From positions 1-49,513 of the forward strand of contig VGXL01000005.1 of NCBI GenBank assembly GCA_016873315.1: 49,513 nucleotides of DNA, given 5' to 3'. The translations under genes and the position numbers were made by a program. Below, in pieces: positions 8,080 to 17,032 of the stretch. The DNA is from Phycisphaerae bacterium (lineage in GTDB: Bacteria; Planctomycetota; Phycisphaerae; Phycisphaerales; SM1A02). Below the pieces are notes generated by a model. It ran no database searches. It saw nothing but the letters and a program-made list of their open reading frames with translations, and was not told the DNA's origin. The first letter of the stretch is position 1. Every line of letters begins with the position of its first letter.

Positions 8080-9672
8080 TCAGGATTCTTGCACCGAAAT
8101 CGTGGACGGTCGCGTGCCTGTCCACAGTTCGCATTGCAGGGCGGCCTGCCGCAGGAACATGCCCGAGCCGGTGACGACGCGCGCACCGCGTGATGTCGCC
8201 TGCTGAACGAGCGGTGTGCGCTCGGGCACATAGACGGTGTCCATGACGATGACGCCGTCGAGCGCGACCTCGTCGGGGATCGGGCTCTCATCGGGAGCAG
8301 GTCCGTCTTGCATGCCCATCGGCGTTGCGTTGATGAACGCATGGAAGCAGCCGCAACGGATCGATGCCCCCTCGCCCACTTCAACACGCATCGGCCCGCG
8401 CTCGCCGGACCGACCATCGAGCGTCGCAGCGAGCGCAACCGCGCGTTCATGCGTGCGATTGATGACGACCACATGTGCGCCCGCATTCGCGCAGGCCCAG
8501 GCCATCGCACGAGCCACGCCGCCGGCTCCCAGGATCGCCACGCGCAAGCCGCGCAGGTCATCGCTCGCTCGGCCGAGTGCCTCGGCCAGCGACTCGATCC
8601 CAGCGAGCGCATCGGTGTTGCACGCGCGCAGCGCTCGCGAAACTGGATCGATCACGAGCGTGTTCGCCGCGCCAATCGCCAAGCTCGCATCATCCAGGGC
8701 CCCGCCGCGCTCCTGCACGAACCGCACCAAGTGCTCCTTGTGCGGCAAGGTCACGCTGACGCCAGCGAGCCCGAGCACCGGATGCTCCACCAACTCAGCA
8801 AGGCTGGCCTTGAACGACTCCCAGGTCGGTCCCATCGGCAACGCGAGGTAGCGGGCATCGAGTCCAAGCTGATCGAACCACGCGTTGTGCACGATCGGTC
8901 CGCGGCTGTGCGAAACCGGCCAGCCCACGACGCCGTAGACACGCGTGTGGTGCGTGATCGCCTTGATGCGGTATCGGTCGACGAGTTCACGCACGGTCGG
9001 CTGACCAGGCGCCGTGCCTTCTTCATCGTCGAGCCTCGCGAAGGTCAAGAACGCGCCGAACTTCGCGCCCATCACGCGCGAGAGCACGCCTTGTTCGCCC
9101 ATGCAGAGCGCGATCGTCGGGCCTTGGCGGCTGCCGAGCACCTCGAACGCCTCGAGATTGTCGCGCAGCGTGCGTGCGGTCCACGCCACTTTGGCGACAT
9201 GGCACGCCGGATCCGACCACATCCGCTCGAGTTCAGACCACAACGCCTTGGGGCGACCAGCCAGATCGTGCAGGCTCACGACGAGTGAAGGTCGCTGCGA
9301 CTCCTCAAGCGCCGCGAGCGCGGCGTGCACCACATCGCTGGCTCGACGATCTCGCAAGAGCGACGCCTCGACATCGACGAAGTGCGGTGGCGCGCCGCAC
9401 GCGATGGCCGCAGCGAGCACCCGCGCGGCTTCGATCGGCGATCCGTCGAACGCACCGCCCTCGGATTCGCTGCGGATCGTGAGAATCGTCGGCAGTGGAC
9501 TGTCACGAAGGAGCCTCTGGATCGCGCCGCTCGCGTCGGGCAGCATGGCCAAGAGGTCGATCCGCCACTCCACCAGATCGGCGCCGTCGGCCTTGGCGTT
9601 CAGCGCACGATCAAGCGCAGGCGACACGAGATCCGGTCGATCGACGGTCACACTGCAGGCCACCAAGGTCAT
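8080..9672 (-). CDS. aroDE: Bifunctional type I 3-dehydroquinate dehydratase / shikimate dehydrogenase
   Basis: The 530-residue protein joins two consecutive shikimate-pathway enzymes. Residues about 1-225 are a type I dehydroquinase: LVEWRIDLL near the start, the catalytic His in VVSLHDLAG (about 135), and the Schiff-base Lys in HVAKVAW (about 161). Residues about 245-530 are shikimate dehydrogenase: GWPVSHSRGP (250 onward), GVSVTLPHKEHL with its Lys, AANTLV, NTDALAG, the NADP-binding GAGGVARAMAW, and GSGMFLRQAALQ. It converts 3-dehydroquinate to shikimate in the cytoplasm. AroDE fusions are known in plants and some bacteria, including planctomycetes and chlamydiae. A TTG at 9678 is in frame, but ATG 9672 is the more likely start. 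The gene diverges from the DUF2470-type gene at 9762. Confidence 0.95.
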   Translation of the reverse strand: MTLVACSVTVDRPDLVSPALDRALNAKADGADLVEWRIDLLAMLPDASGAIQRLLRDSPLPTILTIRSESEGGAFDGSPIEAARVLAAAIACGAPPHFVDVEASLLRDRRASDVVHAALAALEESQRPSLVVSLHDLAGRPKALWSELERMWSDPACHVAKVAWTARTLRDNLEAFEVLGSRQGPTIALCMGEQGVLSRVMGAKFGAFLTFARLDDEEGTAPGQPTVRELVDRYRIKAITHHTRVYGVVGWPVSHSRGPIVHNAWFDQLGLDARYLALPMGPTWESFKASLAELVEHPVLGLAGVSVTLPHKEHLVRFVQERGGALDDASLAIGAANTLVIDPVSRALRACNTDALAGIESLAEALGRASDDLRGLRVAILGAGGVARAMAWACANAGAHVVVINRTHERAVALAATLDGRSGERGPMRVEVGEGASIRCGCFHAFINATPMGMQDGPAPDESPIPDEVALDGVIVMDTVYVPERTPLVQQATSRGARVVTGSGMFLRQAALQCELWTGTRPSTISVQES

Positions 9673-9761
9673 GGACAAAGCGTATCGCGTCGCATCGGGC
9701 GACCGTCGGTGTTCTTCGCGATGGGATCACAGCACCCGTCGGCCCGCGTACCGTGCGCGCC

Positions 9762-10382
9762 ATGATCGATGATCCTGATGGCATCGCTGACGAGGCCTAC
9801 CTGTGGCTTCGCGGCCACCTCGAGGGACACCTGTGCTTCGACGGCGAGCGTCGACAGGTGAAGATCGTGATCGCACCCGACGGGCGCATCGTGGCTCCGG
9901 TCATGGTGGCCGTGCTCGCGTGCGGTGATGTTGTGCTCGAGTTGCCGGATGGCGAGCCTGACTCGATGCAGTTGTCGGTCACCCCAGAGCGATTCGTCGA
10001 GCGCGGCGAGGATGCGGCGCTCTGCGATCGGTGGCGCATCTATCACGGCGATGCGCCCGATGTGAACTGGGCGCGCTTGGCGATCGATGCCTGCCGCCAC
10101 GCGGGCTACTACGTCGACGCCGAGGCCGTGGTCGTGCCCAACTCGCTCGCGGCGATTGAGCCCGCAGCGTGCAAGGCGCTCAACGCGGATCCAGCGTCAC
10201 TGCTGCGCGTGATGCCCGGCTCCGCACGCACGAGCGCCAAGGATGTGCGCGTGGTTGGGATCGACCCCGATGGCATGGATGTCCGGCGCGCCTTCGATGT
10301 GGTGCGTGTGCCGTGGCCGGATGGCGTCGAGGTCACAAGCGTCGACAGCGCGCTCGCCGCCATTCGTGCGATGGCTGGTTGA
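9762..10382 (+). CDS. DUF2470-type protein with a split-barrel-like N-terminal half
   Basis: The product has 206 residues, starting at ATG 9762. The C-terminal third (VRVVGIDPDGMDVR, then VRVPWP and a terminal helix) matches the DUF2470 pattern, a domain usually found after pyridoxamine-phosphate-oxidase-like FMN- or heme-binding domains. The N-terminal half (KIVIAPDGRIVAPVMVAVL, then VVLELP) has the look of such a split-barrel strand pattern but is short. By family it may handle heme or a flavin. No partner gene nearby supports a specific substrate. It stands alone between the divergent aroDE and convergent phenylalanine hydroxylase genes. Confidence 0.7.
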   Translation: MIDDPDGIADEAYLWLRGHLEGHLCFDGERRQVKIVIAPDGRIVAPVMVAVLACGDVVLELPDGEPDSMQLSVTPERFVERGEDAALCDRWRIYHGDAPDVNWARLAIDACRHAGYYVDAEAVVVPNSLAAIEPAACKALNADPASLLRVMPGSARTSAKDVRVVGIDPDGMDVRRAFDVVRVPWPDGVEVTSVDSALAAIRAMAG

Positions 10383-10407
10383 GCGCGGAGGGTCGAGGGC
10401 TCGTCGG

Positions 10408-11274
10408 TCAGACCGTCGCCGCAGCAGGTGCTTCGTTCAGCAAGCGCTCCGCGTAGCTGTTCATGGCATCGCGCAACTGATCGAAACTCTCAAGCACATA
10501 GAGGATCGGCTGGTAGTGGTCGATCTCGAAGCTCATCGCGCACACCGTTTCAAGATCGAACGGCCGACGATCGACTTCATTCGATTGCAACGCGTGACGG
10601 CTCTCGCCCGGGCTGCTGATGAGTCCCGAGCCGTACAGCTTGACCTGTCCGTCCTCGCGGATCAGACCGAACTCGACCGTGAACCAGAAGAGCCGCGCCA
10701 AGCGTTCGGTGTGCACTGGGTCATTCGTGAGTAGCGCGGCCTTGCCGTAGGTCTGGAGGAAGTCCGCGAAGGTCGGATCGGCGTGCAGTGGCACATGGCC
10801 AAAGACATCATGGAAGATGTCCGGCTCGGGCAGATAGTCGATGGACTCCTTCGGGCGGATGACGATCGTTGTCGGAAACTCGCGGCGCGCAAGGCAGGCG
10901 AAGAAAGCCTTCGCAGGCAGGTAGCCCGGCACTGCACGACTCTGCCAGCCAGTCAGTCGTTGCAGGAAGATGTTGACGCTCTTTGGACCCTCGAGATACG
11001 GGATGTGATCGCGCACGAGATTGATGCTCCGCGCACCTGACAAGTACACATTGCTCGCGTGATCGGCCAGGTAGTCCATCTGGCGGTCGTACAGGATGCG
11101 CCAGGTCTCTTGGTTCTCCTCGGTGTACCCCGCGTAGTTCTGCCCGATGTAGACCTTGGTGATGTCGCCGTAGCCGGGTTCGCCGAAGTGATCGACCACG
11201 GCTTGCGCGGCCTTGGCCTCGGCGCCGTCGATCATTGCGTGGTTCAGGCTTCCGGACATCTTGTTGCTTGCCAT
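10408..11274 (-). CDS. phhA: Phenylalanine-4-hydroxylase (aromatic amino acid hydroxylase)
   Basis: The 288-residue catalytic domain carries the iron ligands of the tetrahydropterin-dependent hydroxylases: EPDIFHDVFGHVP (His 155 and 160) and Glu 201 in FWFTVEFGL. The bacterial type lacks the regulatory ACT domain, as here. It converts phenylalanine to tyrosine using Fe(II), O2 and a reduced pterin. ATG 11274 is chosen because GAGGA lies 6 bases upstream and the family similarity begins just after it; the frame is open further upstream. No pterin carbinolamine dehydratase (phhB) is visible in the window, so cofactor recycling must be encoded elsewhere. It is divergent from the aminopeptidase P-like gene. 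Confidence 0.93.
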   Translation of the reverse strand: MASNKMSGSLNHAMIDGAEAKAAQAVVDHFGEPGYGDITKVYIGQNYAGYTEENQETWRILYDRQMDYLADHASNVYLSGARSINLVRDHIPYLEGPKSVNIFLQRLTGWQSRAVPGYLPAKAFFACLARREFPTTIVIRPKESIDYLPEPDIFHDVFGHVPLHADPTFADFLQTYGKAALLTNDPVHTERLARLFWFTVEFGLIREDGQVKLYGSGLISSPGESRHALQSNEVDRRPFDLETVCAMSFEIDHYQPILYVLESFDQLRDAMNSYAERLLNEAPAAATV

Positions 11275-11327
11275 GGTCGGTCCTCGTCGGGCGATGGTAC
11301 GCGGCGGCGCGCATCTACCATAGTCCC

Positions 11328-12605
11328 ATGGCCAAACGCACCATGACGACCCGGTCTCCACGCATCAGCTCCGCTCGCACGGGCGCGGCGCCCACGGCGG
11401 TTCCCGTCACCGAACATGCGGCGCGGCGTGACCGTGTGATGAAGGAACTCGGCTCGAGCGTGGCCGTGGTCTTTGCGGGCAACGATCAAGGCGGGCACTT
11501 CAGCCACTTCCGCGCGCATCCCCACTTCGAGTGGCTCACCGGAATCTCGGACGAACCTGGCGCGATGCTCCTGCTCGATCCTGGGAACCCTGTCGCGAAT
11601 CGACGCGTTCAGCTCTTCCTCAAGCCCATCGATCCCGAACTCGAGAAGTGGGACGGACTGCGTGAGGAGATCGCGAGCCCCTTGAAGGATCGCTACGGCA
11701 TCGCGACGATTTTTCGCACCAACGCGTTTCCCCGCTGGATGCTCGACAGCGCCAGGCGCGCGAAGAGCCTGACGTGTCTGCATCCCTTCTCGGCGCACAC
11801 CGCGCCAGTGTCGCCGGATCTTTCGGTCTATCGCGAGGTCGCCTCGCGGATTCCGTCCTGCGCGATCCATGATGGCACCGAGATCATCGCTCGGATGCGC
11901 GCGACCAAGAGTCCGACCGAGCAGGCGCTCATGCAACGAGCGATCGACATCACGGCCGAGGGCTACAAGGCTGTGCTCTCCACGATCCGTCCCGGCATCA
12001 CGGAGTTCGAGATCCAACAGGCAGCTGAGAACGCGTATCGAAGCCACGGTTCGCGCGGACCTGCCTATGGCACGATCGCGGGCACAGGCATGAACGGCAC
12101 GGTGCTGCACTATCGCGCCAACAGTGCGCCGCTCGTCGCGGGCGAAGTGGTCGTGCTCGACTCGGGCGCGCAGTTCGCCGGCTACGCAGCGGACATCACG
12201 CGCACCTATCCCGTCGACGGTCGCTTCACGAAGCGGCAGCGTCAGGTCTACGACATCGTGCTGAAGGCGCAACTTGCGGCGATCGCTGCCGTGCGCCCTG
12301 GTGCGACCTTCGCGCAGATCGACGAGGCAGCGCGAGAGGTCATCACGAAGGCGGGCTTCGGCGACTTCTTCATTCACGGCATCGGGCACCATCTGGGCCT
12401 TGAAGTGCACGACATCGCGCCCAATGAGCCGCTCAAAGCCGGCGCCGTGCTCACGATCGAGCCCGGCATCTACTTGCCGGCCGAGCGATTCGGCGTGCGG
12501 ATCGAGGACGACATCCTCGTCACACCGTCTGGCCGCGCGAACCTGAGCGCGCACATCGAGAAGGACGCCGACGCGATCGAGCGTGAAATCCAGCGCCGAC
12601 GGTGA
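11328..12605 (+). CDS. Aminopeptidase P-family metallopeptidase (M24, Xaa-Pro aminopeptidase-like)
   Basis: The product has 425 residues. An N-terminal creatinase/prolidase-type domain (about 20-185, FRAHPHFEWLTG) precedes a pita-bread catalytic domain. All five metal ligands are visible: Asp in VVLDSGAQ, Asp in AADITRT, His in HGIGHHLGLEVHD, Glu in TIEPGIYL and Glu in RIEDDILV. The two-domain layout and ligand set fit Xaa-Pro aminopeptidase, which removes N-terminal residues before proline; Xaa-Pro dipeptidase activity cannot be excluded. The ATG at 11328 is used, and ATG 11343 is an alternative. The gene is divergent from phhA (53 bases between starts) and convergent with the sulfatase gene. 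Confidence 0.93.
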   Translation: MAKRTMTTRSPRISSARTGAAPTAVPVTEHAARRDRVMKELGSSVAVVFAGNDQGGHFSHFRAHPHFEWLTGISDEPGAMLLLDPGNPVANRRVQLFLKPIDPELEKWDGLREEIASPLKDRYGIATIFRTNAFPRWMLDSARRAKSLTCLHPFSAHTAPVSPDLSVYREVASRIPSCAIHDGTEIIARMRATKSPTEQALMQRAIDITAEGYKAVLSTIRPGITEFEIQQAAENAYRSHGSRGPAYGTIAGTGMNGTVLHYRANSAPLVAGEVVVLDSGAQFAGYAADITRTYPVDGRFTKRQRQVYDIVLKAQLAAIAAVRPGATFAQIDEAAREVITKAGFGDFFIHGIGHHLGLEVHDIAPNEPLKAGAVLTIEPGIYLPAERFGVRIEDDILVTPSGRANLSAHIEKDADAIEREIQRRR

Positions 12606-12641
12606 TTCGTCAGCGGCGCGCCGAGTCGCCCCCACGGAAGA

Positions 12642-14444
12642 TCACTCGTGGGCTGGCGAGTTGTTGGCTGGACCCCACGGAAGGTCGCACGACGGATCGC
12701 GAGCTGTGGTCCGCGCGCGCATCATGCGCTGCCTGAAGTCCTCGACCAGTTCGGCATGCGCTGAAGCGACATCGGTCGTCTCCGTCGGATCGTTCGCCAG
12801 GTCATACAGCGCGATTGGAGCCAAGGGATCCTTGCGCGCGCCTTTCTGCAGCGCCTTCCATGAACCGATGCGCATCGCGCGCTGACCACCGCTGCTCGCG
12901 AACTCCCAGTAGAGCTCGCGCTCCGGTGGTTGCGGCGCATCCACCCTGCCCGCAGACGCCAACCATCGACGCAAGTCGATTCCATCGACGCTTCCCGGCG
13001 CAGGTGCGACTCCGGCTGCATCGCAGAGCGTGGGCACGAGATCCCACCCCGTCACCGGCATGTCCAGCACGGTGCCCGCAGGGACGACACCGGGCCAGCG
13101 CAGGATCCACGGAACGCGGATGCCGCCCTCGTAGAGATTCGTCTTGTGTCCTCGAAGTCCACCGGTGCCGTCGAACCACTCAGGGTCGTAGCCACCGATC
13201 TCGAAAGTGCTGCCGTTGTCGCTCGTGAACACGACGATCGTGTCCTCCCACTGCCCCGATCGACGCAGCGCCTGGTCAAGTCGCGCCACATGATCATCGA
13301 GCTTGTTCACCATGGCGGCGTAGGTCGCACGCGGCGCCGCGCACGGCAAGTAGCCCTTGCCGCCCTGGTAAGCAGGATCATCCGCGACGGCGTGGCGAGC
13401 GACGGCTTCTGCAGGTGCTTGCAGTGCCAAGTGCGGCAGCGGGCTCGCGAAGACAAGCAGGAACGGCACATCACGAGGCGACATGATGAAGGATGCCGCT
13501 TCATCCGCCATCAGGTCCGGCGCGTAGAGCGACTCGCTGCGCGACGACGGATCGTTCCCCGGCAACTCCACGCGCTCTCGGTCGCGGATGAGATGCGTGG
13601 GATACAAGTTGTGCGCGTGTCGTTGGCAGAGATAGCCGTAGAAGCGATCGAATCCCTGCGTCAGAGGATCGCCCTCGGTGCCCGAGTTGCCGAGCCCCCA
13701 CTTGCCGACGAACGCCGTCTCGTAGCCCGCGCGCTGCAGGCGTTCGCCGAGCGTCACGGCCGAAGCAGCGAGCGGCGCTTGTCCGCCAAACTCGCCCTGC
13801 GACGGATTGGGACGCTCGACGTTGTCACGCACATCCGCATGACCCATGTGCAGTCCGGTCAAAATCGCGCAGCGGCTCGGCGCGCACACCGTGCTGCCGG
13901 AGTAGCCGTTCGTGCAGCGGACGCCCGCAGCCGCCAACGCATCGATCGCCGGAGTGCTGAAGCGTCGCTGTCCCTGACAGGAGAGCTCACCCCAGCCGAG
14001 ATCATCGGCCAGGATGACGACGATGTTGGGCTGCGATCGTCGCTCGCGCGGCTCTGCCACACCCAACTCAAGGGACGACACATGTTCGGCGCGATCGATG
14101 GCGTGTCGCGCCAGCAAGACGCCGGACCATACGACCGGCGATGCCGACACCAGCACCGACGCCATCGCCAGGATCCGACCCGTCCGCGGCCTGATGCGCG
14201 AGATGACCTCGCACAGCACGATGACGAAGAGCGTCAGACTGAATTTGAAGCCGATCGCGCCGGGCAGTCCCCAGTCACGGATGACGACCGCCGCCACCGG
14301 ATTCACTTCCGCGCCGCCCTTGCGGAGAATGACCCAGGTCAGCGCGATGTCGCAACACGAGAAGAAGACAAACGCGATGTACGCGTTCTCGTGGAGCATG
14401 GCCGGAAGACTGAAGAAGCCCGGCCGCCTCGCCTGTGGGTCCAT
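12642..14444 (-). CDS. Membrane-anchored sulfatase with N-terminal DUF5658-like three-helix domain
   Basis: The product has 600 residues. Residues about 15-115 contain three hydrophobic helices (about 21-40, 62-82, 91-112) and the motif AEVNPVA typical of DUF5658-type small membrane domains. Residues about 138-595 are an arylsulfatase-type alkaline phosphatase fold, with NIVVILADDLGWGE (metal-binding Asp 147-148) and CAPSR at 187-191, whose Cys would be oxidised to formylglycine. TSDNGSTFE follows with a further metal-site Asp-Asn pair. With three helices and an internal N-terminus, the sulfatase domain would face the periplasm. It would hydrolyse sulfate esters on an external or envelope polysaccharide. 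There is no cleavable signal peptide. The start (ATG 14444) lacks a clear ribosome binding site; ATG at residue 16 is an alternative. Confidence 0.9.
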   Translation of the reverse strand: MDPQARRPGFFSLPAMLHENAYIAFVFFSCCDIALTWVILRKGGAEVNPVAAVVIRDWGLPGAIGFKFSLTLFVIVLCEVISRIRPRTGRILAMASVLVSASPVVWSGVLLARHAIDRAEHVSSLELGVAEPRERRSQPNIVVILADDLGWGELSCQGQRRFSTPAIDALAAAGVRCTNGYSGSTVCAPSRCAILTGLHMGHADVRDNVERPNPSQGEFGGQAPLAASAVTLGERLQRAGYETAFVGKWGLGNSGTEGDPLTQGFDRFYGYLCQRHAHNLYPTHLIRDRERVELPGNDPSSRSESLYAPDLMADEAASFIMSPRDVPFLLVFASPLPHLALQAPAEAVARHAVADDPAYQGGKGYLPCAAPRATYAAMVNKLDDHVARLDQALRRSGQWEDTIVVFTSDNGSTFEIGGYDPEWFDGTGGLRGHKTNLYEGGIRVPWILRWPGVVPAGTVLDMPVTGWDLVPTLCDAAGVAPAPGSVDGIDLRRWLASAGRVDAPQPPERELYWEFASSGGQRAMRIGSWKALQKGARKDPLAPIALYDLANDPTETTDVASAHAELVEDFRQRMMRARTTARDPSCDLPWGPANNSPAHE

Positions 14445-14473
14445 CGCCGCATTGAACCACGCCGCGCCGCGAC

Positions 14474-14615
14474 CCGCGCTCGCGGTCCGCGCATCCCATC
14501 CGCGCTCGTGGTCCGCGCATCCGGAATCGCCGCCGCGTCGTGCTCTTCGCGCTCGTCCTCACGCGACCTCGGGCGCGTACTGCGTTGCCCGCGCTCGTCC
14601 TCACGCGACCTCGGG
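14474..14615. repeat. Short direct repeats: 23-bp pair (period 26) and 26-bp pair (period 42)
   Basis: CCGCGCTCGyGGTCCGCGCA, followed by TCC, occurs at 14474 and 14500 with one difference. A second pair with core CGCGCTCGTCCTCACGCGAC lies at 14548 and 14590 and is identical over 26 bases. Both pairs share the CGCGCTCG start, so they may derive from one ancestral unit. Confidence 0.85.
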
Positions 14616-14811
14616 TCCCTGCTGCGCGGACGCGCGCGCTGCACCCGGCTTCGCGCGCGCTCTTCGTCCGTCGCTCGGCGGGGCGAGCACCCGCCATCAA
14701 GGGTGATCGTTCGTGCCGCCTTCGCGACTCCCGGAGCCGCGCAGCATGGGACCGCTCGGTCGCTCCGGACGAGCGCGCGTGCATCGTCATGCGGCCGTCG
14801 CGGAAAAGGGG

Positions 14812-14947
14812 CGCGGCATGCCTCGCAGAGCGAGTTCCGCAGCCTGCGAGGAAAGCTGGCGCGCAGTGCCAGTCAGTGACCAAAGTGTGACATCCGCGCC
14901 AGTTTCTGAGCAGGCGAGGACTGTCTGAGCGAACGAGGCATGCCGCG
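14812..14947. repeat. 14-bp perfect inverted repeat
   Basis: CGCGGCATGCCTCG at 14812-14825 is the exact reverse complement of CGAGGCATGCCGCG at 14934-14947. About 108 bases lie between the arms. The right arm runs directly into the 44-bp tandem repeat array at 14945. Confidence 0.85.
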
Positions 14948-15059
14948 ACCAAAGGGAGCGACGGCCGCAGGCGCAAAGCGCACCGGACGCGACCAAAGGG
15001 AGCGACGGCCGCAGGCGCAAAGCGCACCGGACGCGGCCAAAGGGAGCGACGGCCGCAGA
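14945..15059. repeat. 44-bp tandem repeat, about 2.6 copies
   Basis: Copies start at 14945, 14989 and 15033 with an exact period of 44. The core reads GCGACCAAAGGGAGCGACGG and continues CCGCAGGCGCAAAG. The first two copies are identical, and the third has one early substitution and is truncated. The array lies about 70 bases beyond the thiC stop codon. Confidence 0.93.
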
Positions 15060-15130
15060 TGCAAGATGCGAACGCAACGCGAACCCAGGCGTCCACAGGG
15101 ATCCACGGCCGCCGAGAAGGGCCTCCGCGC

Positions 15131-17032
15131 TCAGAGCAGCGGGTCGTGCGACGGCAAGTTGTGCGCCGGCGCGGTGTTCAGTTGCACGAGCTGTTGACCC
15201 TGCACGCGTTGCGCCGTCTGGGGATCGACGAAGTCGCTGTGGCAGCTTGCCTTACCGGCCTCGGCACCCACGGCCTTCTTCGTCTTGCTCGCCAGACGAT
15301 GGATCTCGTCAGGACTCAGCACGCCGCGCTTGGCCAGGATCTCCTGCTGCTCGGCCGTCAGCGCCGCGCTGCGCACGGGCTTGCCGCGTTGGTACTCCTC
15401 GTCTTTGCCGCTGGCGAACTCCTGGATCTCCTTGGAGATGCGCACGCTGCACCAGTCGTGCCCGCACATCGCGCAGAAGTCGGTGTCCACATCCAGATCC
15501 TCGTCGTGATACGCGCGTGCCGTGTCGGGATCGAAGCTCAGTTCGAAGTGCTTCTCCCAGTTCAGCGCCGCGCGAGCCTTCGTGAGTTCATCGTCGCGGT
15601 CGCGCGTGCCGGGAATGCCCAGCGCCACATCGGCCGCGTGGGCGGCAATCTTGTAAGCGATGCACCCCTGCTTGACATCGTCCTTCTTCGGCAGACCCAA
15701 GTGCTCCTTGGGCGTCACGTAGCAGAGCATGCTCGCGCCGTGATACGCCGCGGCCGTCGCGCCGATGCAACTGGTGATGTGGTCGTAGCCCGGGAAGATG
15801 TCGGTCACGAGCGGACCGAGCACATAGAACGGCGCGCCGTGGCAAAGCGTGCGCTGCACCTTCATGTTGAACTCGATCTGATCGAAGGGCACATGACCGG
15901 GGCCCTCGATCATGACCTGCACGCCCTTGCGCCAAGCGCGTTCGGTGAGTTCGCCAAGCGTCTCGAGTTCGGCCAGCTGCGCGCGGTCGCTCGCGTCGGC
16001 CAAGCCACCCGGACGAAGCCCATCACCGATCGAGAAGGTCACGTCGTACTCGCGCATCACGTCGCAGATCTGCTCCCACGCCGTGTACATCAGGTTCTGT
16101 CGACTGTGCACGAGCATCCACTTGGCCAAGAGCGATCCGCCGCGGCTCACGATTCCAATCAGACGCTTCTTGATGAATGGCAGATGCTCACGCAACACGC
16201 CGGCGTGGATCGTGAAGTAGTCGACCCCTTGTCGCGCCTGATGCCGCAGCGTGTCCAGCACAATCGTCTCATCCAGGTCCTCGATCTTGCGACCGATGAT
16301 CATGCTGTAGATGGGAACGGTCCCGATGGGCACGGTCGCGTTGCGGCAAATCGCATCGCGGCACTCATCGAGATTGCCGCCGGTCGACAGGTCCATGACC
16401 GTGTCCGCGCCCCAACGCTCGGCCCACTGCAGCTTCTCCACTTCCTCGTGGGTGCCGCTCGACACCGGGCTCGCGCCCATGTTCGCGTTGATCTTGGTCT
16501 TGCTCGCGCGACCGATCGCCATCGGATCGAGCTTGTGCGCAAGGTGCACCGTGTTCGCAGGGATCACCATGCGCCCGGCAGCGATCTCGTCGCGCACCTC
16601 AATCGGCGTCAGGTGGCCCTCGCGCTCTGCGACGCGGACCATCTGCTTCGTCACGAGGCCAAGTCGCGCCGACTCAAGCTGCGTGATCGGCACGAAGCCC
16701 TTGGGATGCACCACGCGCATCCATGATCCGCGCGCCGTCTGGAACTCGACGGCCGATCGCGTGTCCCCGCAACACGTCGCGCATGGAGCTCCTGCCGGAG
16801 CCTGCGCAAGCGTGACCACCGTCCAACCGTCGGGAAGAAAGTCCCACGCAGTCTTGCTGCTCGGGCCGGGCATTCCGGGCGTGTCGGGGCTGCTGAAGGA
16901 GAGCGGACCACCGATGTCGGGCGCGTTCGCGAAGCAGCCTGGGTTGGTGCCCTGAGCCTGTGATGATGGATTCCGCGCGCCAACGAGCGGCAGGCCGGAG
17001 TGAGTCAGTGCTTCAGAAACTGTGGTGATCAT
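15131..17032 (-). CDS. thiC: Phosphomethylpyrimidine synthase ThiC
   Basis: The 633-residue radical-SAM enzyme converts 5-aminoimidazole ribotide to hydroxymethylpyrimidine phosphate in thiamine synthesis. Visible features are [33 protein letters not shown] and the C-terminal iron-sulfur motif CAMCGHDWC. The long N-terminal part (DFLPDGW..., [11 protein letters not shown]) fits the full-length bacterial form. Its leader contains a TPP riboswitch (17085-17157), so expression should fall when thiamine pyrophosphate is plentiful. A GAAGG lies 8 bases before the ATG at 17032. No other thiamine gene is visible in the window. Confidence 0.97.
   Translation of the reverse strand: MITTVSEALTHSGLPLVGARNPSSQAQGTNPGCFANAPDIGGPLSFSSPDTPGMPGPSSKTAWDFLPDGWTVVTLAQAPAGAPCATCCGDTRSAVEFQTARGSWMRVVHPKGFVPITQLESARLGLVTKQMVRVAEREGHLTPIEVRDEIAAGRMVIPANTVHLAHKLDPMAIGRASKTKINANMGASPVSSGTHEEVEKLQWAERWGADTVMDLSTGGNLDECRDAICRNATVPIGTVPIYSMIIGRKIEDLDETIVLDTLRHQARQGVDYFTIHAGVLREHLPFIKKRLIGIVSRGGSLLAKWMLVHSRQNLMYTAWEQICDVMREYDVTFSIGDGLRPGGLADASDRAQLAELETLGELTERAWRKGVQVMIEGPGHVPFDQIEFNMKVQRTLCHGAPFYVLGPLVTDIFPGYDHITSCIGATAAAYHGASMLCYVTPKEHLGLPKKDDVKQGCIAYKIAAHAADVALGIPGTRDRDDELTKARAALNWEKHFELSFDPDTARAYHDEDLDVDTDFCAMCGHDWCSVRISKEIQEFASGKDEEYQRGKPVRSAALTAEQQEILAKRGVLSPDEIHRLASKTKKAVGAEAGKASCHSDFVDPQTAQRVQGQQLVQLNTAPAHNLPSHDPLL

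Larger units (their letters stand above)
14445..15130. other. Repeat-rich non-coding interval between thiC and the sulfatase gene
   Basis: I see no credible gene in this interval of about 690 bases. Frames that are open through it translate the repeats themselves. It holds two 23-bp copies at 14474 and 14500, two 26-bp copies at 14548 and 14590, a 14-bp inverted repeat (14812/14934), and three 44-bp tandem repeats from 14945. Base composition is very GC-rich and the sequence is of low complexity compared with neighbouring genes. Confidence 0.75.

Noticed and set aside
11244-12635. A 463-codon minus-strand frame opposite the aminopeptidase P-like gene
   Set aside because: The plus-strand protein has all five metal ligands. 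The opposite frame is Arg/His-rich and extends past the gene only because stop codons are rare at this GC content.
12930-14879. A 649-codon plus-strand frame opposite the sulfatase
   Set aside because: The sulfatase and its DUF5658-like domain explain the region. The frame continues into the repeat-rich spacer and has no recognisable domain.
14945-15059. Possible CRISPR array
   Set aside because: The 44-bp units are contiguous, without spacers of unique sequence, and no cas gene is nearby.
14275-15096. A 273-codon minus-strand frame through the repeat region
   Set aside because: Its N-terminal half is only a translation of the 44-bp tandem repeat in shifting frames, and it has no ribosome binding site.
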